A stretch of DNA of 64,000 nucleotides. Origin: Sulfurimonas xiamenensis (lineage in GTDB: Bacteria; Campylobacterota; Campylobacteria; Campylobacterales; Sulfurimonadaceae). The DNA is taken from assembly GCF_009258045.1 (NCBI RefSeq), contig NZ_CP041166.1, forward strand, positions 62,001-126,000, in the 5' to 3' direction. This document shows, one piece after another, positions 33,057 to 42,084 of this stretch. The number at the start of each line of letters is the position of its first letter. Position 1 is the first letter of the stretch. Made by a program: the position numbers and the translations under genes. Under the pieces are notes generated by a model. It made no database searches and was not told the DNA's origin. It was given only the letters and a program-made list of their open reading frames with translations.

Positions 33057-33485
33057 TTACATATGGGTTACGCTGCAATCTTTCATGATTTCTTTCCAAT
33101 CAAGGCTAAACTTCTTTTTTACATAGGCTCTATGGTGCGGAACGGTGCATTTTGAACAGTCTTGATGGATGGCTCCGTTTCTGCCGATGGTGGAACCGTT
33201 GTTGATGTCGCAACGGCTTAGTATCTTTAATCCATTGTACTCACCAAGCCCTTCGTCGTTAAATCTAAAGTGCGGACAACCGCAGAGGTAGCAGTTGAGT
33301 TTTTCTATGTCGTGGCATTTGCGGGATTCTATGTAAAGCGGGCAGAAGTCATTCTCCTCTTTTACCATATTTTCAAAATCAAAATAGTCTATAATCTCAT
33401 TTTCGCTTAAACCGTGCACTACGAGCTTCTCGACTATCTTTTTATGTTTTGCGGCGTGTTGTTCAAACCACTCTTCGTAACTCAT
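33057..33485 (-). CDS. Cysteine-rich small-domain protein (metal-binding, PF04071-like)
   Basis: A 142-residue cytoplasmic protein with many conserved cysteines in the order C...C(H)...CYLCGCP...C...DCSKCTVPHH. The CYLCGCPHFRF and DCSKCTVPH blocks match the Cys-rich small domain, a probable metal-binding module that in many genomes occurs near cobalamin genes. An N-terminal helix-rich region of about 45 residues precedes it. The ATG overlaps the stop of ycaO by 4 bp. The corrinoid connection is supported by the upstream BtuCDF/TonB-type genes; the chemical role is unknown. Confidence 0.7.
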   Translation of the reverse strand: MSYEEWFEQHAAKHKKIVEKLVVHGLSENEIIDYFDFENMVKEENDFCPLYIESRKCHDIEKLNCYLCGCPHFRFNDEGLGEYNGLKILSRCDINNGSTIGRNGAIHQDCSKCTVPHHRAYVKKKFSLDWKEIMKDCSVTHM

Positions 33486-35104
33486 GCAATCACTCCTTTT
33501 TTCTTTGTTTCAAGTCTATCATATAATGCTAACATATTATGGTAATCGTTATGAAACTCCACATCTATAAAAAAATCTTCTCCGTCCAAAATCCGCACCG
33601 CTTTTTCAACTCTAGCTTCTGTAAATACGGCATAAAGCCCCTCTTTGTACTCTTCAAAATCAAGCCTCGCTTCACGCATGCGGATAAGTTCTGCAACCAC
33701 ATGTCCGAGTCTATTTTCTCCAAACTCTAAAAGTTCAAGCGCCTCTTCCAGTTCGCCCAGAAGGAGGTGGTTTTGCGCTTTAAACTCTGCCATCGTAAAG
33801 TTGTTTTCAAAGATAACGCCGATGTACTTCTCCATGCTTAGAGAGTTGTCAAGCGACTCTATTTCATCTAAAATATCTTCAGGGTCATATTCGCTAAAGT
33901 TTAAAACCATATCGCGGATAAGCTTGCCGCTGTTTTTGTTGTTATAGACCAAATCCTCCATAGGATAAACCTCAGAGATACTCGGAATAAGAATCTGGCA
34001 TGAGTAAAATCCGAGGTAGTCATACTCTCTCATGTAAATCTCTCTGTCCATCTCTTTGGCGATGTTTGTTAAAAATTCAAACTCATCCTGAGTGCCGCTT
34101 CCGCTGTATCTCCATGGCGCAAACTCAAAACTCTTTTTTGCGCTTAAAAATCCAAACCCCAGCTTTCCGTTTGAATCCACAAAATGAGACTCAAGATTGA
34201 AGCTGTCCGCTACTATACTCATGTCAAAAGTAGGAGTCTCAAAACTCTCAAGACTCTCCAAGTCACGCCCCTGCATAAGCTCCGTCATGGTTCTCTCCAA
34301 GGAGACTTCCAAAATCGGATGCGCACCGAAAGAGACAAAAAGCGTTGCATTTTTGGGGTTTATAAGCGAGATGGCAGTTACGGGAAACTCTCCGCCGAGT
34401 GAGGCATCAAGAACCTCTACGATATAGCCTTTTTCTCTTAGAGCCATAACATCGTTGTAGACTTTTTCAAATGAGGCGAGAACATCGGTGGGGAACAGCG
34501 GCAGCGCATAACCGTTTTTGATAATCTGAAGTTTTGCATATCGTTCATATATCTCGCTTAACGCTTGAACTTGAGCCTCTTTTGGCGTATTGCCAGCCGC
34601 CAAACCGTTGCTTACATAGAGGTTGCTTAGAATATTTATGGGAAAATAGATGCTTTTGTTATCGGAAAATCTTTTAAAAGACAGAGTTACTATTTTGTCT
34701 AAGTAATCGCTGTTGTAGTCCACCAAATCCTCATCGCCGAGTTCGCCATTTGGGTCGTAAATGTTTAGAAGCTCATCATCTAAAAAATCTCCGCCAAACT
34801 CAAAAGCCGCTTCATCGGGATAGAGTTTGCGGGAGGGAAGATAAAAATCGCTAAAAAAGTTGTTTGTCTGAAGCCGCTCGATATATTCGCCCAAAGCGCT
34901 TGCCATGGATGCTTCGCTTGAGACTCCTTTGCCGTTTGAGTAGATGTGAGACGGCGCTTCTGCCGAGCTTAGATTTACGGAGTAGCAGTTTTGCAGTGGA
35001 TGTTTCTCTTGTGAAAAAAGAACCTTGCAGCCGACATCCTTTAAGACTTTTTGCATCTTTGCGATGGACTCCTCCAGCGGAGCGGTTTTTGATAAAAGAT
35101 TCAC
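33482..35104 (-). CDS. ycaO: YcaO-domain protein, E. coli YcaO type
   Basis: ATP-using YcaO-family enzyme. YcaO proteins activate amide backbones; E. coli YcaO is linked to RimO-dependent beta-methylthiolation of ribosomal protein S12. The 540-residue product matches the E. coli type in order: NGKGVSSEASMASALGEYIERLQTN near 32-56, NILSNLYVSNGLAAGNT near 155-172, EIYERYAK, SLGGEFPVTAIS and FVSFGAHP...LERTMTELMQGR, followed by a C-terminal helical domain. The ATG overlaps the last base of the permease gene. No RiPP precursor or dehydrogenase is nearby, so natural-product maturation is not supported. Confidence 0.88.
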   Translation of the reverse strand: MNLLSKTAPLEESIAKMQKVLKDVGCKVLFSQEKHPLQNCYSVNLSSAEAPSHIYSNGKGVSSEASMASALGEYIERLQTNNFFSDFYLPSRKLYPDEAAFEFGGDFLDDELLNIYDPNGELGDEDLVDYNSDYLDKIVTLSFKRFSDNKSIYFPINILSNLYVSNGLAAGNTPKEAQVQALSEIYERYAKLQIIKNGYALPLFPTDVLASFEKVYNDVMALREKGYIVEVLDASLGGEFPVTAISLINPKNATLFVSFGAHPILEVSLERTMTELMQGRDLESLESFETPTFDMSIVADSFNLESHFVDSNGKLGFGFLSAKKSFEFAPWRYSGSGTQDEFEFLTNIAKEMDREIYMREYDYLGFYSCQILIPSISEVYPMEDLVYNNKNSGKLIRDMVLNFSEYDPEDILDEIESLDNSLSMEKYIGVIFENNFTMAEFKAQNHLLLGELEEALELLEFGENRLGHVVAELIRMREARLDFEEYKEGLYAVFTEARVEKAVRILDGEDFFIDVEFHNDYHNMLALYDRLETKKKGVIA

Positions 35105-36063
35105 TATTTTTTCCTCATTATAAGATATATAAAAAACGGTCCGCCGATAAGCGCTGTTATTATCCCGATGGGCAGTTCGCTCTGCGTGGATAAAGCCCTT
35201 GTTATTGTGTCACAAAAAACCAAAAAAAGTCCCCCCAAAAGAGCGGTTTTCATTATGCGTCTATTTACAGTGCAGGGGTGGAGTTTTGCGACAATATGCG
35301 GTGTTATAAGTCCTACAAAGCCGATAGGCCCGCTTATGCTTACAAGCGTGCCAATAGCAAAAGAGGAGACGACAAGAAGTACTCTCGTTGTTTTTTTGGT
35401 ATCCAAACCTTTTAGTTTCGCACTCTCGTCCGAGATGCCCAAAAGTTGAAGCTCAAAGCGGTAGATGTAAACAGCGCTAAGTAAAACAGCGGCTATAAAA
35501 CCCACCATAATTGGATTTTGCCATCCGATGACGGAGAGTGAACCCATCGTAAAGCGGATAAGCATATCGTTTTGGATTGCACTCCCCAGATAAAAAACAA
35601 TCATAAGAGCAGAGGTGTAAAAGAGCGAGAGAGCGATTCCAAGCAGCAGGAGCGACTCATGGTGTGCATTTTTTAGAAATTTTGAGAGATAAAGAAGTAA
35701 AAAAACGCTAAAGAGCGCGCCGAAAAAGCCAAATAGATGAATGGCGCCAAGACCAAAAAAGAGGCTTCCCAGACCAAGTTTTATGGCAACTCCCGCACCC
35801 AAAACAGCGCCGCTTGAGATGCCCAGCGTGTAGGGCGTCATAAGCGCATTGCGAAAGAGTGTTTGAAACAGCAGCCCGCTAAGAGCAAGGATGACTCCCG
35901 CAAAAAAAGCAAACAAAACCCGCGGCACTCTAAGCTCAAAAAAGATGCTTGAAGCAAGAGTGGAGAAGTCAAAAATCTCAGCCATTTCAAGTTCTACCGC
36001 GCCGACAAACGGAGAGAGTATAAAAACACACAGAAGCAAAAACCAAACCAAATATTTACCCAT
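35104..36063 (-). CDS. FecCD/BtuC-family ABC permease
   Basis: Inner-membrane permease for import of siderophore, haem or vitamin B12. The 319-residue product has 8-10 transmembrane helices and family signatures RVPRVLFAFFAGVILALSGLLFQTLFRN near 44-71, LGISSGAVLGAG near 80 and GPIGFVGLITPHI near 244-256. The length fits the FecCD family (320-340). Its start overlaps the ATP-binding gene by 8 bp and its stop abuts ycaO. With the ATPase and binding protein it forms a type II importer; a corrinoid is favoured by the Cys-rich neighbour, iron chelates being the main alternative. Confidence 0.88.
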   Translation of the reverse strand: MGKYLVWFLLLCVFILSPFVGAVELEMAEIFDFSTLASSIFFELRVPRVLFAFFAGVILALSGLLFQTLFRNALMTPYTLGISSGAVLGAGVAIKLGLGSLFFGLGAIHLFGFFGALFSVFLLLYLSKFLKNAHHESLLLLGIALSLFYTSALMIVFYLGSAIQNDMLIRFTMGSLSVIGWQNPIMVGFIAAVLLSAVYIYRFELQLLGISDESAKLKGLDTKKTTRVLLVVSSFAIGTLVSISGPIGFVGLITPHIVAKLHPCTVNRRIMKTALLGGLFLVFCDTITRALSTQSELPIGIITALIGGPFFIYLIMRKK

Positions 36064-36781
36064 ACTTCACCGCCAGCGAGAAAAACTCAACTCCCCAAAG
36101 CTCTTTTAATACCTCGTCGTCGAAAAAATCCCTTCCGTAGAGATGCGCTTTTTTCTCTTTTATAAAAGCGATGGGGTTGTCAATATAGCATGCCAGATGC
36201 AGATCATGAGTGATGAGTATCACTTGATGCGTCTCTTTTAGCTTTTTTATATAGTGTGCGATTACTTTTGAGTTGTGCGGGTCAAGGTTTGCAGTCGGTT
36301 CGTCAAAGATGATGATTTTGCTCTCCTGCGCTAGTGCCGCAGCGATGAGGGAAAGCTGCTGTTCACCCGAGCTTAAAGAGGCAAGAGTGTGCTCTTTTAG
36401 ATGTTCAAGCCCTAAGAGTTTTATCTTTTGCGCAGCTATGACTCTATCCTCATGTGAATACTCGAAAAAGTTTTTTTTATAGGCAAATCTTCCAAGCAGC
36501 ACAAAATCCTTCACGGTTATAAACGAGTCGTAAATCTCAAGTTTTGCGGGGATGTAAGAGATAGTTTTTGCCATCTCCAAGAGTGAGAGTTCTTTTGCGT
36601 CTACGCCATCTATGTAGATTTCTCCCCCGTAAGAGACAAGAGCGCAGATGGCACGAACAAGAGTGCTTTTTCCCGAACCGTTCGCACCGAGTATGCTAAG
36701 ATGAGACTCTATCTCCATGTTGATATCTTGCAAGATTATATTGCTGCCGTAACTGCATGAGAGGGATTTTAGCTCAATCAT
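36056..36781 (-). CDS. ABC importer ATP-binding protein (FecE/BtuD-like)
   Basis: Cytoplasmic ATPase energising the neighbouring permease. The 241-residue product has Walker A GANGSGKST at about 33-41, a Q-loop region (AKTISYIPAKLEIYDSFTV-like), the signature LSSGEQQLSLIAAALAQ near 135, Walker B IIIFDEPTANLD near 157 and the H-loop ITHD. It overlaps binding-protein and permease genes by a few bases on each side (36778 and 36063), showing tight translational coupling. Confidence 0.9.
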   Translation of the reverse strand: MIELKSLSCSYGSNIILQDINMEIESHLSILGANGSGKSTLVRAICALVSYGGEIYIDGVDAKELSLLEMAKTISYIPAKLEIYDSFITVKDFVLLGRFAYKKNFFEYSHEDRVIAAQKIKLLGLEHLKEHTLASLSSGEQQLSLIAAALAQESKIIIFDEPTANLDPHNSKVIAHYIKKLKETHQVILITHDLHLACYIDNPIAFIKEKKAHLYGRDFFDDEVLKELWGVEFFSLAVKYG

Positions 36782-37590
36782 CTGTTCATCTCACGGCAGA
36801 GGCGCTCTATAGTTAGGGCTACTCTATGCGAAGGTATGTGAATATAACTCTCATCCACTACCGTTATGAGTCTGTTTTTACTCGCGTTAGTAGGAAGTGA
36901 GTGCCATGCACTCAAGGCTTTTTCTTTGTCAACCGAACTGTTTGAAGCGTCTGAGTGGAGTATGATAATCCGGTCGGGGTTTAGAGCTATAACATTTTCA
37001 TAACTTAAAACGGGTTGGTTAGTTTGGTTAGCATCATATGCGTTAGTGTTGCCGCAGAGTGTGATGATGTCGTCAAAAAAGATGTTTTTACCCGCTATAT
37101 AGATACCGCTTCGTAAATCTTCATGCAGACCGTAAACTATCATGACTCTATGCGGTTTTTTGCTCTTAGTGGCATTTTTTATAGCATACTCAATGCTTTT
37201 TATAACCTCTTTGGAGCTTACATGTAGTCTCTCTGCTAGTTCTATAATGGAGCTTTTTATATCGTTAATGGTTTGGAGTTTGAGCATTAAAGTTTCTATC
37301 TTAAATCTTTTGAGTTTTTCTAAAGTCGCATGACTAAAATCCTGCCCGATAACCAAAGTGGGGGATAGCGCTATAATCTTCTCCAAGTTTGGAGCTGAAT
37401 TGCCGCCTATAACAGGCAGATTTTGAGCCTCTTTTGGATAGAGTGAAAACGCACTTGTTGCAACCAAATCATCCCCTTTTTGCAAAGCATAAACTATCTC
37501 CGTAATAGAGGGGCTAAGAGAGATAACTCTCTCATTAGCAGTGAGTGTGAGCGTAAAAAGCAGTAGTAAAAAAATAGTTTTTATGCTCAA
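36778..37590 (-). CDS. Periplasmic binding protein of the FecCD-type importer (BtuF-like)
   Basis: A 270-residue class III solute-binding protein with a signal peptide (residues 1-18) and the PF01497 pattern: RVISLSPSITEIVYALQKGDDLVATS near 21-46, LPVIGG...NLEKIIALSPTLVIG near 58-78, LHVSSKEVIKSIEYAIK and a late LSYENVIALNPDRIIIL. BtuF, FhuD and FecB-like proteins share this pattern, so the ligand is not settled. The start is TTG 37590 with AAGGA 8 nt upstream; it lies 10 bp after the receptor gene. Confidence 0.85.
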   Translation of the reverse strand: MSIKTIFLLLLFTLTLTANERVISLSPSITEIVYALQKGDDLVATSAFSLYPKEAQNLPVIGGNSAPNLEKIIALSPTLVIGQDFSHATLEKLKRFKIETLMLKLQTINDIKSSIIELAERLHVSSKEVIKSIEYAIKNATKSKKPHRVMIVYGLHEDLRSGIYIAGKNIFFDDIITLCGNTNAYDANQTNQPVLSYENVIALNPDRIIILHSDASNSSVDKEKALSAWHSLPTNASKNRLITVVDESYIHIPSHRVALTIERLCREMNR

Positions 37591-37600
37591 AGCATTATCC

Positions 37601-39493
37601 TTAGAGTTTTAGTTTAAACCCTGCTGTCGCAGTTGTAGTAAAGTTTACAGGGTAGATGGCGTCATCTCGTATCCATAAACCGTTCTTTTGGTTAAACAGA
37701 TTGTTTATTTTAGCGAAAAGTTCCAAACTATCTTTTGTATAGGTTAGAGATACATCAGTACTTTTGTACGCCTCCTGCTTTTGGGCAAAGTCGTTATTGA
37801 AGTCGTCTGCCGCATATGCTTCTGAGCGATATACCTGCGTGAGTGCCAAAGTAATGTTTTTGTTTGGAAGGTAGCTGAGTGTCGCTTTTATGTTATGGTC
37901 TGAAACACCCGGCAGATCGTTACCCGAATAGTCTCCTTCTTCGTCAATAATTGCTCTGACATAGTTATAGTTGAGCGCAATATTAAACTCATCCGTTACC
38001 AACCACTTGTTATAAATATCCAAACCATACTTATATGATTTGTCAATATTGGTGTTTGTCCAAGTTAAAGGGCTTAGATAAATCTCATCTTTTAAATCGA
38101 TATAAAAAAGAGAAATTTTAAACTTGTTGTTTGAGTGAATATTGTTGTAGCCAAGAGTAAAACTATCTGTTTGCATCGGGTCTATGAAACCGTTGAAACT
38201 AACATTTCCAGACCACTCTTTATTGAAAAATCTGTCAATGTCAGGAGCCTGATAAGAGTGTGCATAGTTTATAAAAAGAGAATTTTCTTTGTTAAAAGTA
38301 TAGTTATATCCAAGCTCTGCACCGTATAGCGAATGGTCATCTTTAAGTGATAAAGTCGTATCTCTGTATTTATATGATACTTCTTCGACTCGCATTCCTG
38401 CTTTTATAGAGTGGCTTTTAAACATAAAATTACTTATAACAAAACCTGCAAGATTATCTTTGCTTGTCTCATTTTCATAAGCTCTTCGTTTACCTTCAAA
38501 ACTATCAATCCCTGCAACAACTGCTATATTTTTATTTTCGTAATTGAAAGCGGCTTTGCCAGAGTTGTATACATAATCGGCAACAGATGCGTAAGTTATA
38601 TAGTTTGACTCTTTTTCTTCACGGCTTGCATCAATATTTAGAGAGAGATTATCGCTCAGGTAGTAACTAAATCCTCCATTTATAGTATCTGTATCAAACT
38701 CTTGCTCAGTTGCACCCCAATTTGCGGCTCCTGCTTGTTTCGGGTCATCGTTATACTCATCAAGCGTTAAGTAGCTTGCATAGATGAGATCCATTCTGGC
38801 GTAGGAGATACCGGCTCTAAGTTCCAAATCTTCAATAGGAGCGTATGCAGCATGAAAATCAGCACTTTTTAAACTGCTTTCATCTTTGTCTCCGTTGCTG
38901 TTTATGGTTCGGATACCGTCACTATTTTGTATTTCTGCGTTTGCTGAGATAGATAATTTTTCATTGCTGTGTCCCAGATAAAAAGAGCCATCGATTACGC
39001 TGCCGCCGTAAAGAGTTATCTCTTTGTCCCTGTTTTTTTTGGTGATTATATTGATGGCTCCCGCATTTGCTCCATCTCCGCTGTTTACGATACCGCTGGA
39101 CTTTATAATCTCTAGGCGCTCGATGGAAGAGGGAGAGATAGAAGAGAGTAAGGATGGAACCATATCTATATTATTGATTTTTCTACCATTAAGTGTAATA
39201 ACAATGTTTTGATATCCATCGTTGATGCCATATCCTCTAAAGTCTAATTTTTGAGAAAATGAGTTTCCGTAAGAGGGCATAGCAATAACAGAAGTTTGCT
39301 GATTTAAAAACTCATAAACATTTTGTACATGTGCGTTTTGTATATCTTCAGCTGTATATATCTCTACTGCGTCGGTTGATTTTAACTCGTCTGTTTTTAT
39401 TGCCGTTGAAGTAATATTGAGAGGCTCTAGCTCAATCGTTTGAGCGACTAATATACTTGAAGTAAGCAGTGACAAAAATATCTTTTTTTTCAT
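37601..39493 (-). CDS. TonB-dependent outer-membrane receptor (BtuB-like)
   Basis: Outer-membrane gated transporter. The 630-residue product has a signal peptide (residues 1-17), a TonB-box-like stretch IELEPLNITSTA just after it, a plug domain at about 35-150 (VYEFLNQQTSVIA, DFRGYGINDGYQNIVITLNGR, DGANAGAINIITKK) and a 22-strand barrel region after that. The size is at the BtuB end of the family. I chose ATG 39493; an in-frame start at 39535 would add 14 residues before the signal. Periplasmic and inner-membrane import genes follow directly. Confidence 0.9.
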   Translation of the reverse strand: MKKKIFLSLLTSSILVAQTIELEPLNITSTAIKTDELKSTDAVEIYTAEDIQNAHVQNVYEFLNQQTSVIAMPSYGNSFSQKLDFRGYGINDGYQNIVITLNGRKINNIDMVPSLLSSISPSSIERLEIIKSSGIVNSGDGANAGAINIITKKNRDKEITLYGGSVIDGSFYLGHSNEKLSISANAEIQNSDGIRTINSNGDKDESSLKSADFHAAYAPIEDLELRAGISYARMDLIYASYLTLDEYNDDPKQAGAANWGATEQEFDTDTINGGFSYYLSDNLSLNIDASREEKESNYITYASVADYVYNSGKAAFNYENKNIAVVAGIDSFEGKRRAYENETSKDNLAGFVISNFMFKSHSIKAGMRVEEVSYKYRDTTLSLKDDHSLYGAELGYNYTFNKENSLFINYAHSYQAPDIDRFFNKEWSGNVSFNGFIDPMQTDSFTLGYNNIHSNNKFKISLFYIDLKDEIYLSPLTWTNTNIDKSYKYGLDIYNKWLVTDEFNIALNYNYVRAIIDEEGDYSGNDLPGVSDHNIKATLSYLPNKNITLALTQVYRSEAYAADDFNNDFAQKQEAYKSTDVSLTYTKDSLELFAKINNLFNQKNGLWIRDDAIYPVNFTTTATAGFKLKL

Positions 39494-39509
39494 TATTGTT
39501 TTCCATTGT

Positions 39510-39863
39510 TTATTTATATTTTTTTTGTGAATCAAAATAGAAAATGGGCGGAGAGATAGCGTTGTTTAGAGTTTTAAAGTAGTCAAAAAAGTAGTTTTGA
39601 TTTGGGTGTAGCAGGAGTGTTTTTCTTGTTTTTTTTAAATAGTAACAGTTGCAATGGCAAGGTTTTGAAGAGAGTTCAAAAGAAAGGAGTATGGCGGCAA
39701 GCTCCTCTTCTTCAAGTTCGGCTTCAATCTCGTCACCTTGAAAGTTTGATATGTGAAAATTTTGCACACGAGATGCGTTGGCATTAAGGCTTATTTGATT
39801 TACGGTTGCAGTAATTGCTCTTAGTGTAAAATAGTTTTTGCCAAAGCCCCTTGGAAGTTTCAC
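39510..39863 (-). CDS. Small protein with a CxC motif upstream of the TonB-dependent receptor
   Basis: No family recognised. The 117-residue frame starts GTG with GGGAT upstream and ends 16 bp before the receptor, so it is probably the first gene of the uptake operon. Visible features: a basic N-terminus (MKLPRGFGKNYFTLRA), an acidic stretch DEIEAELEEEELAAILLSFE near 45-64, and a CHCNC cluster near residues 68-72 that could bind a metal. No signal peptide. The operon position supports it being real; function is unknown. A short regulatory or metal-sensing protein is one possibility. Confidence 0.5.
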   Translation of the reverse strand: MKLPRGFGKNYFTLRAITATVNQISLNANASRVQNFHISNFQGDEIEAELEEEELAAILLSFELSSKPCHCNCYYLKKTRKTLLLHPNQNYFFDYFKTLNNAISPPIFYFDSQKKYK

Positions 39864-39988
39864 AAATATCCCATATATTGATTTTTCGTTATTATAACAG
39901 GATGTATCTGAAAAAATTTTATCATTAAAATGATTTTAAAATAATTATATAATATAATAGGGTAAATATTTTGACAAAAGGATAAAGA

Positions 39989-41983
39989 GTGCATATAAAA
40001 TATTCTAAAAATAATAGAAGTGCATTTTTTATCTCTGCAATATTTTTGGCAGTAGGAGTCATATGGATAATGTTATCTGATTCAGCAATCTCCTCTTTAG
40101 CAGCTAATCCGGCAGAAGCTTCATTAATGAAAGCGTATAAAGAGTGGTTTTTTATTTTCACCACTGCTTTGATTTTGTTTTTTTTAAGTCGCAAATTTTT
40201 TCATAATATTCATAACTTATATTTTCAAAAAATAGAAGATATTGAAAAAAATTATAAAAAACAGAAAAATTTTGTTCAGGCAAAAGAACTTATAGAGTCT
40301 TCGCAGATAGAACTCTCAAAATATGAAAAACTTTTACACACTATTATAAACACTTCACCTGATGCCATCTATGCAAAGGATCGAGATGGAAAATATATAC
40401 TATTTAATGATGCTGCGGGATTGATGTTAAATGTAGATGCGCAAAATATTGTAGGCAAAAGAGATGAGACACTATTTACACCTGAATATGCTGCCGAAAC
40501 AGCTGATGAAGAGAAAAAAATTATAGAGAATAAAAAAATAATCAAAAAAGAGGAAAAATATACTGTAGTAGGTGGAAAAGAGAAGGTTTTTTCAACAACC
40601 AAGGGCGCTCTTGTAGATGAGCGAAAGAAAGTTTTTGGAATATTTGCAATAGCCAGAGATATGACCGAACATAAAGAGCATGAGCGTTTCTTGATAGAAA
40701 CAAAAGAGAAATTTTATAGACTTTCACATCTCGATGATGTAACCTTTTTGCCAAACAGATTGTATATGAGCGAAGTTTTAACACAGAAGTGCTCACAAAA
40801 TTTGCCGTTTGCTTTAATTCTTATTGATCTTGATAATTTTAAAATCATAAACGATTCTTACGGCCATTTTTATGGAGATAAGATTCTTGTTGAGATATCA
40901 AAAGTTCTTAAAGAGGTCTTTATATCAACTGCATTTATTGCCAGAATGGTTGGCGATGAGTTTGGAATTGTAGTAAACTCGGGCAATAAAGAGGAGATAA
41001 AGAGATTAATGCAAGAGCTGCATTACAAATTTAGCAATCCGCTTCAAGTAGATTCTATAGATGTTTATATTACAGTAAGTTCCGGTATCTGCCTCTATCC
41101 TGATGATGTTAAAACGATGCAGGAGATGTATCAAGCTGCAGATGCTGCAATGCATAATGCTAAAAAGAGAACCCAAAACAACTACAGCTTTTATGATTTG
41201 CAGTTTAAAAAAGATGCCATCTCCTATACAGAAACAGTTACAAACTTAAAGCAGGCGGTTGAAAAAGGAGAGCTTGAACTCTACTTTCAACCTCAAAATG
41301 ATGCACAAACAGGCAGCATTGTCGGTGCCGAAGCTCTTATAAGGTGGAATTATAAAGGGGAAGTTGTACCTCCTGATTTTTTTATTCAGGCAGCTGAAAA
41401 AAGTGGTTTGATCGTGGAGATAGGAGATTTTGTACTAAGAAAAGGTTTTAAAACTGTTAAAAGATGGCATGACAAAAAGATAGCAAAAGGAAGAGTGGCT
41501 ATCAATGTATCCGCGCACCAACTTACCCATCTTGATTTTATAAACACTCTTAAAAGTATGCTTCAAGAGAGTGGATGCGAGGCATCTTGGATAGAACTTG
41601 AGATTACGGAGAGTTCTGTTTTGGAAAATCCAGATCTAGTTATAGATTTGCTTCAAAAGATAAAAGCATTGGGATTTCATATCTCAGTAGATGATTTTGG
41701 GACCGGTTACTCCTCCCTCTCTTACCTGAAAAATCTTCCGATTGATAAGCTTAAAATTGACAGATCTTTTATTATGAGTATTCAAACTGAACCAAAAAAT
41801 CAAATTATTGTAAAAACAACTATTTTTTTAGGAAATGAGCTTGGCATACATGTACTTGCAGAGGGTGTGGAGACAGAAGAGGAGCATAGCTTTTTGTTAG
41901 AGAACAAAATAGATTCCATTCAAGGCTACTACTACTCAAAACCGTTGTCTTTAGATGAGTTTGAGAAGCTGCTTAAAATGTAG
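39989..41983 (+). CDS. Membrane PAS-GGDEF-EAL protein, intact EAL and altered GGDEF
   Basis: c-di-GMP signalling protein of 664 residues. It has two N-terminal transmembrane helices (about 13-33 and 52-72), a PAS domain (about 110-235, DAIYAKDRDGKYILFNDAA), a GGDEF domain (245-410) and an EAL domain (415-660). The GGDEF signature is V321-GDEF, so cyclase activity is doubtful. The EAL motif E448-A-L is intact, with ELEITES, DDFGTGYSSL, LKIDRSF and EGVET, so phosphodiesterase activity is expected. The start is GTG 39989 with AAAGGAT upstream. The paralogue at 42085 has the opposite pattern. Confidence 0.88.
   Translation: MHIKYSKNNRSAFFISAIFLAVGVIWIMLSDSAISSLAANPAEASLMKAYKEWFFIFTTALILFFLSRKFFHNIHNLYFQKIEDIEKNYKKQKNFVQAKELIESSQIELSKYEKLLHTIINTSPDAIYAKDRDGKYILFNDAAGLMLNVDAQNIVGKRDETLFTPEYAAETADEEKKIIENKKIIKKEEKYTVVGGKEKVFSTTKGALVDERKKVFGIFAIARDMTEHKEHERFLIETKEKFYRLSHLDDVTFLPNRLYMSEVLTQKCSQNLPFALILIDLDNFKIINDSYGHFYGDKILVEISKVLKEVFISTAFIARMVGDEFGIVVNSGNKEEIKRLMQELHYKFSNPLQVDSIDVYITVSSGICLYPDDVKTMQEMYQAADAAMHNAKKRTQNNYSFYDLQFKKDAISYTETVTNLKQAVEKGELELYFQPQNDAQTGSIVGAEALIRWNYKGEVVPPDFFIQAAEKSGLIVEIGDFVLRKGFKTVKRWHDKKIAKGRVAINVSAHQLTHLDFINTLKSMLQESGCEASWIELEITESSVLENPDLVIDLLQKIKALGFHISVDDFGTGYSSLSYLKNLPIDKLKIDRSFIMSIQTEPKNQIIVKTTIFLGNELGIHVLAEGVETEEEHSFLLENKIDSIQGYYYSKPLSLDEFEKLLKM
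41789..41944 (+). repeat. 156-bp block identical to 43864-44019 (EAL C-termini)
   Basis: Base-for-base identical to 43864-44019 by direct comparison, including silent positions. The N-terminal halves of the same two genes differ at many codons, so this block is a likely gene-conversion tract. Confidence 0.85.
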
Positions 41984-42084
41984 TTATAGCTCAAAGAATC
42001 GGCATGACTATTATAGAAAACTATTTTTAAAATAATTTTTAACATAAAATTTTTTAAAAAAATAAAATAAAGAAAGGATAGAAA

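Noticed and set aside
33482-35104. YcaO as part of a ribosomally made peptide (RiPP) cluster
   Set aside because: The protein follows the E. coli YcaO type along its length, and no precursor peptide, dehydrogenase or leader peptidase gene is nearby.
39493-39990. Cobalamin riboswitch upstream of the TonB receptor
   Set aside because: I found no convincing B12-box or conserved core on the minus strand, and a coding frame fills most of the space.
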